From positions 3,968,001-4,032,000 of the forward strand of contig NZ_CP163302.1 of the NCBI RefSeq assembly GCF_041022165.1: a stretch of DNA of 64,000 bases, given 5' to 3'. A program made the translations under genes and the position numbers. This document shows, piece by piece, positions 16,152 through 25,238 of the stretch. The stretch comes from Sinomonas sp. P10A9 (GTDB lineage: Bacteria > Actinomycetota > Actinomycetes > Actinomycetales > Micrococcaceae). The notes under the pieces were generated by a model. The model made no database searches. It was not told the DNA's origin and was given only the letters and a program-made list of their open reading frames with translations. Within the stretch, counting starts at the first letter, position 1, and every line of letters begins with the position of its first letter.

Positions 16152-17650
16152 TGGCGAAGATCAGCCTCGTCGACGTCTCGCTCCGCGATGGCAACCAGAG
16201 CCTGTGGGGCGCCACGGGCGTCACGACGCGCATGGTGCGCGGCGTGGCTCCGCTGCTCGACGCCGTCGGCTACGGGACGCTCGAGCTCGTCTCGAGCACC
16301 CTCATGGCCACGGCCGTCCGCTACCACGCGGAGGACCCGTGGGAGCGGATCCGCACCGCGCGGCAGCTCGCCCCCAACACCCAGCTCGGCTTCCTCACCA
16401 CGGGCAAGCGCTTCATCACGTTCGGCCGCACACCGGATGCGGTGTTCGAGCTCGCGTTCACCCTGCTGGCCCGCAACGGGGTCCGCAAGCTGTGGGTCAT
16501 CGACCCAATGCATGACATGGAGGGCGCCAAGCGCACGGCCGCGGTGGCCAAGCGCGTGGGCTTCGAAGAGGTCATCGGCGGGGTCTGCTACACGATGAGC
16601 CCGGTCCACACACCGGAGTACTTCTCCGAGAAGGCCGGCGAGCTCTCCGACAGCCCGGACATCGACGGGGTGTATCTCAAGGACCCCTCGGGGATCCTTA
16701 CTCCGGACAGCATCCGCACGGTCGTCCCGGCCCTCCAGGAGTCCCTCGGACGCACCCCGGGCGGCCCGCAGCTGCGTGAGGTCCACTCGCACTCCACGAC
16801 GGGTCTATCCCCGATCTCACTGCTCGAGGCCGCGGACCTCGGCGTGCCGACCCTGCACTGCGCGCTCCCGCCGCTCGCGGACGGCCCCTCGCACCCGAGG
16901 GCCCAGCAGCTCGTCGCGAACCTGCGCGCCCGCGGGCACGAGGTGGACGTGGACGTTGACGCCATGGACCGCGCGTCTGCGTACCTGACCAGCCAGGCCA
17001 GGATCAAGCGCCTCCCGCAGGGCCAGCCCGCCCAGTACGACGAGGCGTACTACAGGCACACGATCCCCGGCGGCGTGCAGTCCACGACCCGCCGGCAGCT
17101 GGCCGAGATCCGCCGCCCCGAGCTTTTCGACGCCGTCATCGAGGAGTCCCTCCAGGTCCGCGAGGACCTCGGCTGGCCGATCGTCATGACCCCGTTCGCG
17201 CAGTACATCGTGGCCCAGGCAGCGCTCAACGTCATCTCCGGCGAACGCTACAAGACCATCTCGAACGAGGTCGTCGACCTACTCCGCGGGCACTTCGGAC
17301 CCCTCCCGGGCAAGGTCAACGAGGACCTCCTCGACCGCGCCCTCGCCACCCCGCGGGGCAAGGAGAAGGCGAACGACGCCGGCGAGGTCACCCTGAAGGG
17401 GCTTCGGCAGCAGTTCGGGATCCACCTCAGCGACGAGGAGCTGCTCCTGCGCGCCGTCATGCCAGCCGAACAGGTCGACCGGATGGTCGCCGCCAAGAAG
17501 GACTCCACGGCCGCGACGCTCGCCGGGCTCCTCGGCGCCGCCGGGAACGCGTCCTCGAGCCTGTCGGTCTCCGTCAGCTCCGGCGACACGAAGTTCTCGA
17601 TCAACCGCGCAGTCCACGGTGCCGCACAGGGCAAGGAGGCCACCGCATGA
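16151..17650 (+). CDS. Pyruvate-carboxylase-like carboxyltransferase subunit with altered substrate site
   Basis: This 499-residue HMGL-like carboxyltransferase has the fold of pyruvate carboxylase CT, oxaloacetate decarboxylase alpha and transcarboxylase 5S. Metal and catalytic residues are kept: LRDGNQS (Arg12, Asp13, Gln16), the carbamylation Lys177 in YLKDPSG, and His212 and His214 in VHSHSTTG. The MLLRG-type segment, whose Arg holds the carboxylate of pyruvate, reads GFLTTGKRF at about residues 80-88, and the WGGATFD segment reads LVSSTLM. The acceptor is therefore probably not pyruvate but a ketone lacking that carboxylate (inference). There is no C-terminal biotin domain; the partner carrier is the first gene of the operon. 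Confidence 0.8.
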   Translation: MAKISLVDVSLRDGNQSLWGATGVTTRMVRGVAPLLDAVGYGTLELVSSTLMATAVRYHAEDPWERIRTARQLAPNTQLGFLTTGKRFITFGRTPDAVFELAFTLLARNGVRKLWVIDPMHDMEGAKRTAAVAKRVGFEEVIGGVCYTMSPVHTPEYFSEKAGELSDSPDIDGVYLKDPSGILTPDSIRTVVPALQESLGRTPGGPQLREVHSHSTTGLSPISLLEAADLGVPTLHCALPPLADGPSHPRAQQLVANLRARGHEVDVDVDAMDRASAYLTSQARIKRLPQGQPAQYDEAYYRHTIPGGVQSTTRRQLAEIRRPELFDAVIEESLQVREDLGWPIVMTPFAQYIVAQAALNVISGERYKTISNEVVDLLRGHFGPLPGKVNEDLLDRALATPRGKEKANDAGEVTLKGLRQQFGIHLSDEELLLRAVMPAEQVDRMVAAKKDSTAATLAGLLGAAGNASSSLSVSVSSGDTKFSINRAVHGAAQGKEATA

Positions 17651-18603
17651 CCCCCGCCGATCGCCTCACCACCGCCCCGGCACTCGACGGCACCGACCGG
17701 CAGGCCGCGCTCGCGACCCTCGCGGGCATCCGCGCCTGGGTCCTGGACGTGGACGGCTGCCTCATGCGCACCGCCAAGGCCGGCGGAGCCGGCGGCGAGG
17801 CCATGCCCGGCGCCGCGGACCTCGTGAACTACCTGCACGGCCGAGGCGACCGCGTGCTCATATGCACCAACGCGTCCCAGCAGCCGCCGCGCGTCTACGC
17901 GGCCCACCTGCGCGAGCACGGCATCGACGTCCCGGACGAGGACTTCGTCACGGCGGGCTCCGCCGCGGCAGACTACATCTCGATCCACCACCCGGGGGCG
18001 CGCGTCCTCGCGGTCGGCGGCGCCGGGATCACCGCGTCGCTGCGGGCGACCGGCCACGAGATCGCGGACCCACACGAAACGGGTTCTACTGCGGGCACCA
18101 TCGCCGACGTGGTCCTCGTCGCGGCCGACGACGCCTACACCTCCGCGCAGCTGAACGCGGCAGCCCTCGCCGTCGACGCCGGGGCGCTCCTGTACACGAC
18201 GGTGGACGTGCCGTGGTTCCACGGCGGCATCCACAAGTCGCTCGTCGTTTCCGGCGCGGTCGCCCACGCGATCGGCTGGGCGGCCGGCGTGATGCCGACC
18301 GTCCTGGGCAAGCCCTCCCCCGCTCTCGGCGAGGCGCTCCTCCACCGGATTGGCGCGGCGTCGGGCGCTGCGGCGTCGGGCGCGGGCCCCGCCGCGGCGA
18401 GCACGGTCGCCGTCGTGGGCGACGCGATCGTCGAGACCCAGCTGGCCCGCAGCATGGGCGCCACGAGCGTCCTCGTCCTCACCGGGTCCACCACACCGGA
18501 GAAGCTCGCCCAACGCACGGGCGCGGACGTCCCCGACCTCTCCCTCCCCAGCGTCGCCGACCTCAACGCCCTACTCACCACGCAGTCCACCACCGTCTCC
18601 TAG
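17647..18603 (+). CDS. HAD-superfamily phosphatase (NagD / 4-nitrophenylphosphatase-like)
   Basis: This 318-residue class-II HAD hydrolase has the nucleophile motif VLDVDGCL (about residues 32-39), the TNAS motif II, a NagD-type cap, GKPSP around the motif III Lys, and a GDAIVET metal motif. Such enzymes cleave small phosphate esters. It overlaps the carboxyltransferase by 4 bp (ATGA) inside an operon that also encodes a phosphorylating PEP-synthase-like pair. It may hydrolyse a phosphorylated intermediate or dead-end product of the pathway (inference). An Ala/Gly-rich insert (about residues 238-255) precedes the last motif. Confidence 0.75.
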   Translation: MTPADRLTTAPALDGTDRQAALATLAGIRAWVLDVDGCLMRTAKAGGAGGEAMPGAADLVNYLHGRGDRVLICTNASQQPPRVYAAHLREHGIDVPDEDFVTAGSAAADYISIHHPGARVLAVGGAGITASLRATGHEIADPHETGSTAGTIADVVLVAADDAYTSAQLNAAALAVDAGALLYTTVDVPWFHGGIHKSLVVSGAVAHAIGWAAGVMPTVLGKPSPALGEALLHRIGAASGAAASGAGPAAASTVAVVGDAIVETQLARSMGATSVLVLTGSTTPEKLAQRTGADVPDLSLPSVADLNALLTTQSTTVS

Positions 18604-18658
18604 ACCCGTCCAAGCACCCGTCCTTCCCGTACTCCTTCCACCGCAGTGAGGAATCCCG

Positions 18659-20554
18659 ATGTCCCTCGACAACACCCGCCGCTTCCCGTTCTTCTCCGAG
18701 GCTTCCGCTCCCGCGGGAGGAGAGGGCTGGCAGTCCATGTACCCGTACTACCTCGTCCCGTCCGAGGAGACGCAGGCCCACGAGGACGCCCAGTTCTGGT
18801 TCGCGGACACGATGCACTGGTCCCGCGGCGCCCACCCGTTCGACAGCATTGGCGCGGAGGCCGTGTACCTCGGCGTCGGCACGTTCAGCACGCGCATCTT
18901 CGCTCTCCCCGTCTCCCTCGGCCTCGACGTGCGCATGTTTAACGGCTACGTCTACATCTCCCCGCTCGCCGTGACCGACCCCGCGCAGATCCAGGCGCGC
19001 GCCGCGGTGTTCCAGGAGCGCGCCGGCTACTACTACGCGAACTGGGACGAGCTGTACGGCAAGTGGAAGGCCAAGATGGACCAGGCCATCCAGTCGCTCG
19101 AGACCATCACCTTCCCCGCGCTGGCGGAGTACGACCCCGCGGAGGTCGTCTTCGAGGCGAAGGGCACGTCCGATTCCCTCGTGGTCATCGAGAACTACCA
19201 CCGCCTCGTCGACGAGTTCTTTAAGATCTGGCAGTACCACTTCGAGTTCCTCAACCTCGGCTACGGCGGGTACATCACGTTCTTCCAGTTCTGCAAGCAG
19301 GCCTTCCCGCTCATCACCGAGCAGCAGATCTCCCGCATGGTCGCCGGCGTGGACGTCCTCGCCTTCCGCCCGGACGACGAGCTGCGCGCCCTCGCCGCGA
19401 AGGCCAACGAGCTGGGCCTCGTGGAGACGCTCGACACCGGTGGCTCGCCTGAGGAGATCCTCGCCCGGATCGAGGCAGCGCCCCGTGGGGACGAGTGGAT
19501 CGCGGCGTTCGGGAAGGCCAAGGACCCGTGGTTCAACTACTTCACCGAGTACGGCTTCACGCACGATCAGGTCACGTGGGCGCAGGACCTCTCCGTCCCG
19601 TTGCAGAACATCTCCCGCTATGCCACGAAGATCGCCGCGGGTGAGGACATCTCCCGCCCGATCGAGCAGCTGCGGGCAGACCGCGACGAGATCGTCGACG
19701 AGTACCGCGCCCTCCTCGCTCCGGCCGAGGCTGCGCAGTTCGACGAGCTTCTGGGGCTGGCCCGCAAGGTGTTCCCGTACATCGAGGAGCACAACATCTA
19801 CGTGGAGCACTGGGCCCACAACGTGTTCTGGCAGAAGGCGGACGAGCTCGCGCAGTTCTTCGTCACCTCGGGCTTCCTCGCGGAGAAGGAGGACTTCTAC
19901 TACCTCAACCGCTTCGAGGTGGACCAGGTCCTCTTCGACGTGGTCGACTCGTGGGCCATCGGCGTCGAGGCGCGAGGCAAGCGCCGCTGGGCCGCCGAGA
20001 TCGAGCGCCGCAAGCCGATCGTCGCCGCGCTGCAGTCCGTCCCGGCCGCCCCGGCGTACGGGATCCCGCCCGAGCAGGTCACGGACCCGTTCGCAGTCAT
20101 GAACTACGGCGTCACCACGGACCGCGTCAACGACTGGCTCGGCTCCTCGGATGAGCCCGCGGGCGGCCTCAACGGCATCCCCGGCTCGCTCGGCGTCGTC
20201 GAGGGCCCGGTCCGCGTGCTGCGCTCCGAGAAGGACCTCCCCCAGCTCCAGCCCGGCGAGATTCTCGTCGCCCCGATCACCGCGCCGTCCTGGGCCGCGG
20301 CGTTCTCCGTCGCCGCGGGCGTCATCACGGACATCGGCGGCATGATGTGCCACGCCGCGATCGTGTGCCGCGAGTACGGCCTCCCGGCCGTGGTCGGCAC
20401 CGGATTCGCGACGGCGCGTCTCACCACCGGGCAGCGCGTGCGGATCGACGGGCGCAAAGGCACGGTCGAGCTGCTGGACGCCGCGCCCGAGCCGGCCACG
20501 TCCGAGAGCGGCGACACTGACGAGGCCTCGACCGACACGTCCGCCCTGGTCTGA
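18659..20554 (+). CDS. PEP-synthase-like swivelling-domain subunit
   Basis: This 631-residue protein resembles the large subunit of phenylphosphate synthase and the CreH/CreI large component. It has a long N-terminal substrate domain (GWQSMYPYYLVPSEE, IWQYHFEFLNLGYGG, FFQFCKQAFP). A C-terminal swivelling phosphohistidine domain carries GGMMCHAAIVCREYGLPAV, with His565 as the expected phospho-carrier. Such enzymes move a phosphoryl group from ATP through the His to a hydroxyl or enol. The ATP-grasp partner is the next gene. A clear paralogue is at 37748 in the cresol cluster. A Glu/Thr/Ser-rich tail follows the domain. The substrate here is inferred to be an enol or ketone. Confidence 0.85.
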   Translation: MSLDNTRRFPFFSEASAPAGGEGWQSMYPYYLVPSEETQAHEDAQFWFADTMHWSRGAHPFDSIGAEAVYLGVGTFSTRIFALPVSLGLDVRMFNGYVYISPLAVTDPAQIQARAAVFQERAGYYYANWDELYGKWKAKMDQAIQSLETITFPALAEYDPAEVVFEAKGTSDSLVVIENYHRLVDEFFKIWQYHFEFLNLGYGGYITFFQFCKQAFPLITEQQISRMVAGVDVLAFRPDDELRALAAKANELGLVETLDTGGSPEEILARIEAAPRGDEWIAAFGKAKDPWFNYFTEYGFTHDQVTWAQDLSVPLQNISRYATKIAAGEDISRPIEQLRADRDEIVDEYRALLAPAEAAQFDELLGLARKVFPYIEEHNIYVEHWAHNVFWQKADELAQFFVTSGFLAEKEDFYYLNRFEVDQVLFDVVDSWAIGVEARGKRRWAAEIERRKPIVAALQSVPAAPAYGIPPEQVTDPFAVMNYGVTTDRVNDWLGSSDEPAGGLNGIPGSLGVVEGPVRVLRSEKDLPQLQPGEILVAPITAPSWAAAFSVAAGVITDIGGMMCHAAIVCREYGLPAVVGTGFATARLTTGQRVRIDGRKGTVELLDAAPEPATSESGDTDEASTDTSALV

Positions 20555-20578
20555 CCGGCGGCACCCAGAGGAGACACG

Positions 20579-21673
20579 ATGTTCACGCTCACCTTCACCG
20601 ACCCGGCCTGCCGCGACGTGCGCGAGACCGGCGGCAAGGCCAAGAGCCTCGCCGACATGACCGCCAACGAGCTGCCCGTCGCGCCGGGCTTCGCGGTCAC
20701 GGCCGAGGCCTACCGCCACTTCCTCGCCTCGACGGGCCTGGGCGAGACGATCGGCCGCCTGCTCGCGGACCCACTCGACCCGCACGACCTCGCCGCGCTC
20801 GAGCGGACCGGCCAAGCCCTCATGGAGGCCGTCCGCTCCACCGAGATCCCGCAGGACCTCGCGGACTCCGTCCGTACCGCGTACGCGGAGCTCTGTGTCT
20901 CGACGGGGCTCGACGAGGTCTCGGTCGCGGTGCGCTCGAGCGCCACATCGGAGGACTCGGCCGGGGCGTCGTTCGCGGGCGAGTTCGAGACGTGGGTGGA
21001 CATCCGCGGCGCCGAGGACGTCCTGACGCACATCCTCAGGTGCTACGAGAGTGTCTTCGCCCCCCGCGTGCTCGGCTATGCGATCGAGCAGAAGCTCGAT
21101 CCGCGCACCATCGAGATGGCTGTGGTGGTGCAGAAGGTGGTCCGGGCGCGGGCCGCCGGGGTCATGTTCACCCTGAGCCCCACGAGCGGGGACCGTTCCA
21201 AGATCGTCCTCGAGGCCAGCTGGGGCCTGGGCCTCGCGGTCGTGGGCGGGGAGGTTACCCCGGACCGGTTCCTCGTGGACAAGATCGGGCTGGAGATCGC
21301 GGACCGGACTCCCGGCGACAAGCGGATCGAGTACCGCACGGGTGCAGCGCCCACCCCTGTGGAGCAGTCCCGTCACAGGACCCTGTGCCTCGACGACGCC
21401 GAGGTCACGGCGCTCGCGGCACTCGGCAAGCGCCTCGAGCGCCTGCACGGATCGGCGCAGGACATCGAGTTCGCCGTGGACGAGGAGCTGCCCGAGGGCG
21501 CGAACCTCGTCCTGCTGCAGTGCCGGCCCGAGACCGTGTGGAGCGGCGCCGAGCGCAAGCCCGCCTTTGATGCCTCGGCCGGGATGATGTCCTGGATCAC
21601 TGGGTCCATCTCGGGCGGAACCGCAGCGGCGGCCGCCCACACGCACGACATCGCGCACAAGCACTCGGCCTAG
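20579..21673 (+). CDS. PEP-synthase-like ATP-grasp subunit
   Basis: This 364-residue protein matches the N-terminal pyruvate-phosphate-dikinase/PEP-synthase ATP-binding region. It has GGKAKSLADM, VAVRSSATSEDSAGASFAGEFET at about residues 120-142, VMFTLSPTSGDRSK and LLQCRPETVW. It would split ATP and phosphorylate the His of the preceding gene product, from which it is separated by 24 bp. Size and domain content match the small subunit of phenylphosphate synthase. A paralogue is at 36603. The C-terminus ends in a His/Ala-rich tail (AHTHDIAHKH) that might bind metal. Confidence 0.85.
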   Translation: MFTLTFTDPACRDVRETGGKAKSLADMTANELPVAPGFAVTAEAYRHFLASTGLGETIGRLLADPLDPHDLAALERTGQALMEAVRSTEIPQDLADSVRTAYAELCVSTGLDEVSVAVRSSATSEDSAGASFAGEFETWVDIRGAEDVLTHILRCYESVFAPRVLGYAIEQKLDPRTIEMAVVVQKVVRARAAGVMFTLSPTSGDRSKIVLEASWGLGLAVVGGEVTPDRFLVDKIGLEIADRTPGDKRIEYRTGAAPTPVEQSRHRTLCLDDAEVTALAALGKRLERLHGSAQDIEFAVDEELPEGANLVLLQCRPETVWSGAERKPAFDASAGMMSWITGSISGGTAAAAAHTHDIAHKHSA

Positions 21674-21687
21674 GAGACAGCACCATC

Positions 21688-23700
21688 ATGACGACGACGC
21701 CCGCCACCGCACCCCCCGCACGCCAGGGCGCGCTCCTGCGCCCCGCCCCGGCCAAGGACGCATGGCCCCAGACCCGGCTCGGCCGGTTTCTGCTCACGGC
21801 CGAGAAGGCCACGGGGCGCACGTTCGCGGACTACGAGGATGCGTGGCGCTGGAGCGTGGAGGACCTTGAGGACTTCTGGCGTCTCGTGTGGGACGAGGCG
21901 CGGATCATCGCGCACACGTCGCCGGAGCGGGTCCTCGGCCGGCGCGGGATGCCGGGCGCCGAGTGGTTCCCGGGGGCCACCCTCAACTACGCCGAGCACG
22001 TGGTGCGGGCCCTGCGCGAGCGGGGAGACGCCGTCGTCATCAAGGCCCGCAGCCAGACGCGGGGGCCGAGCGAGTGGACCGGGAACCGACTGATCGAGGA
22101 GATCGGGCGGCTCCAGGCCGGCTACCGGCGGCTCGGGCTCGAGCCGGGCGACCGCGTGGCCGGGTACCTGCCCAACACGCCCGAGGCGCTCGCCGCGTAC
22201 CTCGCTGCGGCCGGGATGGGGCTCGTGTGGGCCGCGGTGCCGCCGGAGATGGGGCCGCGCAGCGCGGTCGACCGCTTCGGCCAGCTGGACCCGAAGCTGC
22301 TGATCGCGGTAGACGGCTATCGCTGGGGCGCGCGCGAAGTGGGGCGGCTCGCCGAGCTCGAGGAGATCCGGGCGGCGCTGCCGGGGGCCGCCGTCGTGCT
22401 CCTGCGCTATCTCGACGAGAACGCCGAGGTGCCGGACGGCGTCGAGCCGTACGAGTCGCTGCGCGCCGAGGCGGGCCGGTTCGAGGCGGTTCCCATGCCG
22501 TTCGCGCACCCGCTCACGGTCCTGTTCTCGTCGGGGACCACCGGGAAGCCGAAGGCGATCGTGCACTCGCACGGCGGGATCCTGCTCGAGCATTCGAAGG
22601 CGATCCCGCTCCAGTTCGACCTCGGCCCGGAGGACCTCGCGTACTGGTACACGACCACGGGGTGGATGGTGTGGACGCTCATGGTGTCCTCGCTGCTAAC
22701 CGGGTGCGGGCTCGTGCTGGTGGATGGGGACCCGGGGTGGCCCTCGCTCGACGGCGAGTGGTCGCAGTGGGCCGTGGCCGCGGAGACTGGCGCCACGTAC
22801 CTCGCCTCGGGTTCGGCCTACCTCGCGGCGTGCGCGAAGGCGGGCCTTCGCCCAGGCGTGGTCTGGGACCTGAGCCGGGTGCGCGAGATCAACTGCTCCG
22901 GCTCGCCGCTCTCGGCTGAGGCGGCGGAGTGGGTGTACGACGCCGTGTCCCCTGCTGTGCTCCTCGGCCCCACCTCGGGCGGGACGGACGTGTGCACGGC
23001 CTTTGTCGGGGCGAACTTCCTGACCGCGGTCCGCGCCGGCGAGATGTCCACGAGGGCGCTCGGTGCGGATGTCGAGGCGTGGTCGCCGGAGGGGGTGCCG
23101 ATGCCGGTGGGCGAGCCGGGCGAGCTCGTGGTCAAGCAGCCTATGCCCTCGATGCCTGTGGGGTTCTGGGGCGAGGACGGCGCGCAGCGCTACCAGGACT
23201 CGTATTTCCACACGTTCGACGGCGTGTGGTGCCACGGCGACTGGCTCGTCCACACAGCGGATGGCGGGTGGATGATCACTGGACGCTCCGACGCGACGCT
23301 CAACCGCGGCGGTGTGCGGCTCGGGACGGCCGAGTTCTACGCGGTCCTGGACCAGGCGCCGGGGTTGGCGGACTCGATGGTGCTGCACTTCGAGGACGGC
23401 AGCGGCATGGGGAAGCTCGTGCTCGCCGTGGTGCCCTCGGATCCCTCGGGTGAGCCGGCTGAGCTCGTGCCCGGGCTGCGGACGCTCATTCGGTCCCAGC
23501 TCTCGCCGCGCCACGTGCCGGACGTGATCGTGACCGTTCCGAGCGTCCCGCGCTCATCGATCGGCAAGCGGCTCGAGGTCCCGCTCAAGCGCATTGTCCT
23601 GGGGGCTGCGGCGGAGGACGTCGTGGACAAGGGCGTGCTCGTGGACCCCGAGGGGCTCGAGGCGACGGTCACGGCGATCCGTGCGGCCCTCGGGGCCTGA
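21688..23700 (+). CDS. aacS: Acetoacetate--CoA ligase
   Basis: This 670-residue acyl-CoA synthetase belongs to the AacS branch. The N-terminal WSVEDLEDFWRLVWDEARI and PGAEWFPGATLNYAEH are family signatures. The AMP-binding P-loop is VLFSSGTTGKPKAIVHSHGG. YWYTTTGWMVW and SGGTDVCTAFVGANF follow, with the C-terminal SIGKRLEVPLKRI carrying the catalytic Lys. The known reaction converts acetoacetate, ATP and CoA to acetoacetyl-CoA. It ends the operon, 14 bp after the ATP-grasp gene. That placement suggests that the upstream carboxylation step yields acetoacetate or a close beta-keto acid. Confidence 0.9.
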   Translation: MTTTPATAPPARQGALLRPAPAKDAWPQTRLGRFLLTAEKATGRTFADYEDAWRWSVEDLEDFWRLVWDEARIIAHTSPERVLGRRGMPGAEWFPGATLNYAEHVVRALRERGDAVVIKARSQTRGPSEWTGNRLIEEIGRLQAGYRRLGLEPGDRVAGYLPNTPEALAAYLAAAGMGLVWAAVPPEMGPRSAVDRFGQLDPKLLIAVDGYRWGAREVGRLAELEEIRAALPGAAVVLLRYLDENAEVPDGVEPYESLRAEAGRFEAVPMPFAHPLTVLFSSGTTGKPKAIVHSHGGILLEHSKAIPLQFDLGPEDLAYWYTTTGWMVWTLMVSSLLTGCGLVLVDGDPGWPSLDGEWSQWAVAAETGATYLASGSAYLAACAKAGLRPGVVWDLSRVREINCSGSPLSAEAAEWVYDAVSPAVLLGPTSGGTDVCTAFVGANFLTAVRAGEMSTRALGADVEAWSPEGVPMPVGEPGELVVKQPMPSMPVGFWGEDGAQRYQDSYFHTFDGVWCHGDWLVHTADGGWMITGRSDATLNRGGVRLGTAEFYAVLDQAPGLADSMVLHFEDGSGMGKLVLAVVPSDPSGEPAELVPGLRTLIRSQLSPRHVPDVIVTVPSVPRSSIGKRLEVPLKRIVLGAAAEDVVDKGVLVDPEGLEATVTAIRAALGA

Positions 23701-23745
23701 TGATCGGCTTGGGTACCTCGGCGGCCCCGCGGGCTACCTCCAGGG

Positions 23746-24525
23746 TCAGCCCTGAGGGCCGGCGGCCAGCCGGCTTTCGATCTCGGCGGCGGTCCCTCGC
23801 AGCGCTTCGACGATGCCCGGCATGGCAGGGCGCTTGAAGCGGGAGGCCGGAATCGCCGTCGTGATCGCGGCGACCGGCTGCCCGGCCGGATCGTGGATGG
23901 CGACGCCGAGGCCCACAACGCCGGACTCGGTCTCCTCGAAGTTGGTGCCGAAGCCAGCGCGGCGCACGTCGGCCATGGACTTCTTGAGCCGGCCGATCGA
24001 GGCGATGGGGCTCGTGGGCCAGGGCGGCAGTCCGTTGCGGTAGATCTCCTCGAGGTCCGGGTTGCTCAGCTCCGCGAGGATCGCCTTGCCGCCGGCGGAG
24101 GCGAAGGCGGGCATCTGGTCCCCGCGGCGGGCAGTGACGCGCAGGACGGCGTCGGCCTCCACACCGTCGACGAACAGGATGTTCCCCCCGCGACGCACCA
24201 TGAGCTGGACCGTCTCTCTTAACGTCTCCGCGAGCTCGTGGAGCGGGCTCTCCGCGGCCTTTCGAAGCTGGGCGAGCGAGGCGCTGTGGGCACGGTCGGG
24301 AACGAGCGCCGGGCCCACCCGGTACCGGCGGTCGCCAGTGCGGGCGGCGAAGCTCCTCATGACGAACGTGGCCAGCATGCGGTGGGCCGTCGAGGGTGCG
24401 ATCCCGAGCGCCTCGGCCGTCTCCTTGACCGACAGCGACCCCCGCTCGCGCAGCAGCTCGACGAGCCGGAGTGTGCGGTCGACCGACTCGATCGGGCTGG
24501 CCTCTCCCCCGCTGCCTTCCGGCAT
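23746..24525 (-). CDS. IclR-family transcriptional regulator
   Basis: This 259-residue regulator has an N-terminal winged helix (SVKETAEALGIAPSTAHRML at about residues 33-52) and an IclR effector domain with QLMVRRGGNILFVDGVE, AFASAGGKAILAE and ESGVVGLGVAIHDPAGQPVAA. I chose the ATG at 24525; a GTG at 24531 is also possible. Longer open reading upstream has no family support. It is convergent with the carboxylase operon and is the only regulator next to it, so it probably controls that operon. IclR proteins commonly govern aromatic, ketone and acetate catabolism. The link is inferred from position. Confidence 0.85.
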   Translation of the reverse strand: MPEGSGGEASPIESVDRTLRLVELLRERGSLSVKETAEALGIAPSTAHRMLATFVMRSFAARTGDRRYRVGPALVPDRAHSASLAQLRKAAESPLHELAETLRETVQLMVRRGGNILFVDGVEADAVLRVTARRGDQMPAFASAGGKAILAELSNPDLEEIYRNGLPPWPTSPIASIGRLKKSMADVRRAGFGTNFEETESGVVGLGVAIHDPAGQPVAAITTAIPASRFKRPAMPGIVEALRGTAAEIESRLAAGPQG

Positions 24526-24827
24526 CGTCACCCCGTCCCGCGCCACACCATGCAGCCGCTCCGGTCCATTCTCGCAAGGATGCGGCTTGCCCCGGCACGT
24601 TGGCCGGAGCTTAGGCGGTGCGCGGTGCAAGGGAGCACCTTCGTGGCCGTGCCGCTCTGGCCTCCGACCCGCCATGGTTGACGACGACGGGGCAGTGAGC
24701 GAGGCGGGTGACTGTCTACTCGTCCTCGACGACGCCCGGAACCAGACCGCGGGCGAGTGAGCTGCATAGGTTGCGCACGACGGCGCGTCCCCGACTCGGG
24801 CGCGCGGCGTCACCGACGCCTCGGCTG
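24526..24827. other. Intergenic region upstream of the IclR gene
   Basis: These 302 bases separate the IclR start from the stop of the truncated AHSA1 gene. I see no supported gene, RNA or repeat. The stretch must contain the IclR promoter and marks the change from the catabolic operon to the zone of decayed genes. Confidence 0.5.
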
Positions 24828-25238
24828 CTAAGGCCGACCCTCCTCAACCACCCGCTTGATGTCCGCCAGAACAGCCGCCCACGCATTGGCGACCATCTTC
24901 TCGGCATCGTCCTGGGTCTGGCTGTTGCCGTGGGTAAGCGTCAGAGTCGTGGCGCCGTCGTCCTCCGTCAGCTCATAGGTGACGCGGTGGAAGTTCTCGG
25001 GAGAGTCCGCGGTGCCAGCCATCGGACTCCAATGGGTCGTACTGACGACCCTCGGCGGCTCGTACCGCAGAACCGTGCCCTTGTCGGTATAGCCCTGCCC
25101 TTTCCACTCGCCGCTCCAGGTCACAGAGCCGCCCAGGCGCCAGTCGGCTTCGAGCGTGGTCCCGTTCGCCGGCATCGGCGAGCCTGAGGCGCTCACCAGC
25201 TCGCGGGCTACTGGTCGCGCCGGATCAGCGATGAGCAC
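24828..25238 (-). pseudogene. AHSA1/SRPBCC domain protein, 5'-truncated
   Basis: The frame ending at 24828 carries the C-terminal two thirds of an AHSA1-type SRPBCC domain: GTTLEADWRLGGSVTWSGEW, HWSPMAGTADSPENFHRVTY and a final amphipathic helix (AWAAVLADIKRVVEE). The usual N-terminal strand and helix (ERVWEALTDPE-like) are missing. Family similarity stops near 25163, exactly where a YoeB-like toxin fragment begins on the other strand. The upstream reading to the GTG at 25238 is just the antisense of that toxin. The gene has therefore lost its start and first third by a deletion. It may still be translated but is unlikely to fold normally. Confidence 0.7.

Noticed and set aside
14197..17650. 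Carrier, biotin carboxylase and carboxyltransferase as a normal acetyl-CoA or pyruvate carboxylase
   Set aside because: The carboxyltransferase is of the pyruvate type but lacks the pyruvate-binding Arg, and the operon context (PEP-synthase-like pair, AacS) does not fit fatty-acid synthesis or anaplerosis.
18575..21664. Minus-strand open frame of more than 1000 codons over the PEP-synthase-like genes
   Set aside because: It mirrors two well-supported plus-strand genes with strong motifs; composition is typical of an antisense shadow.
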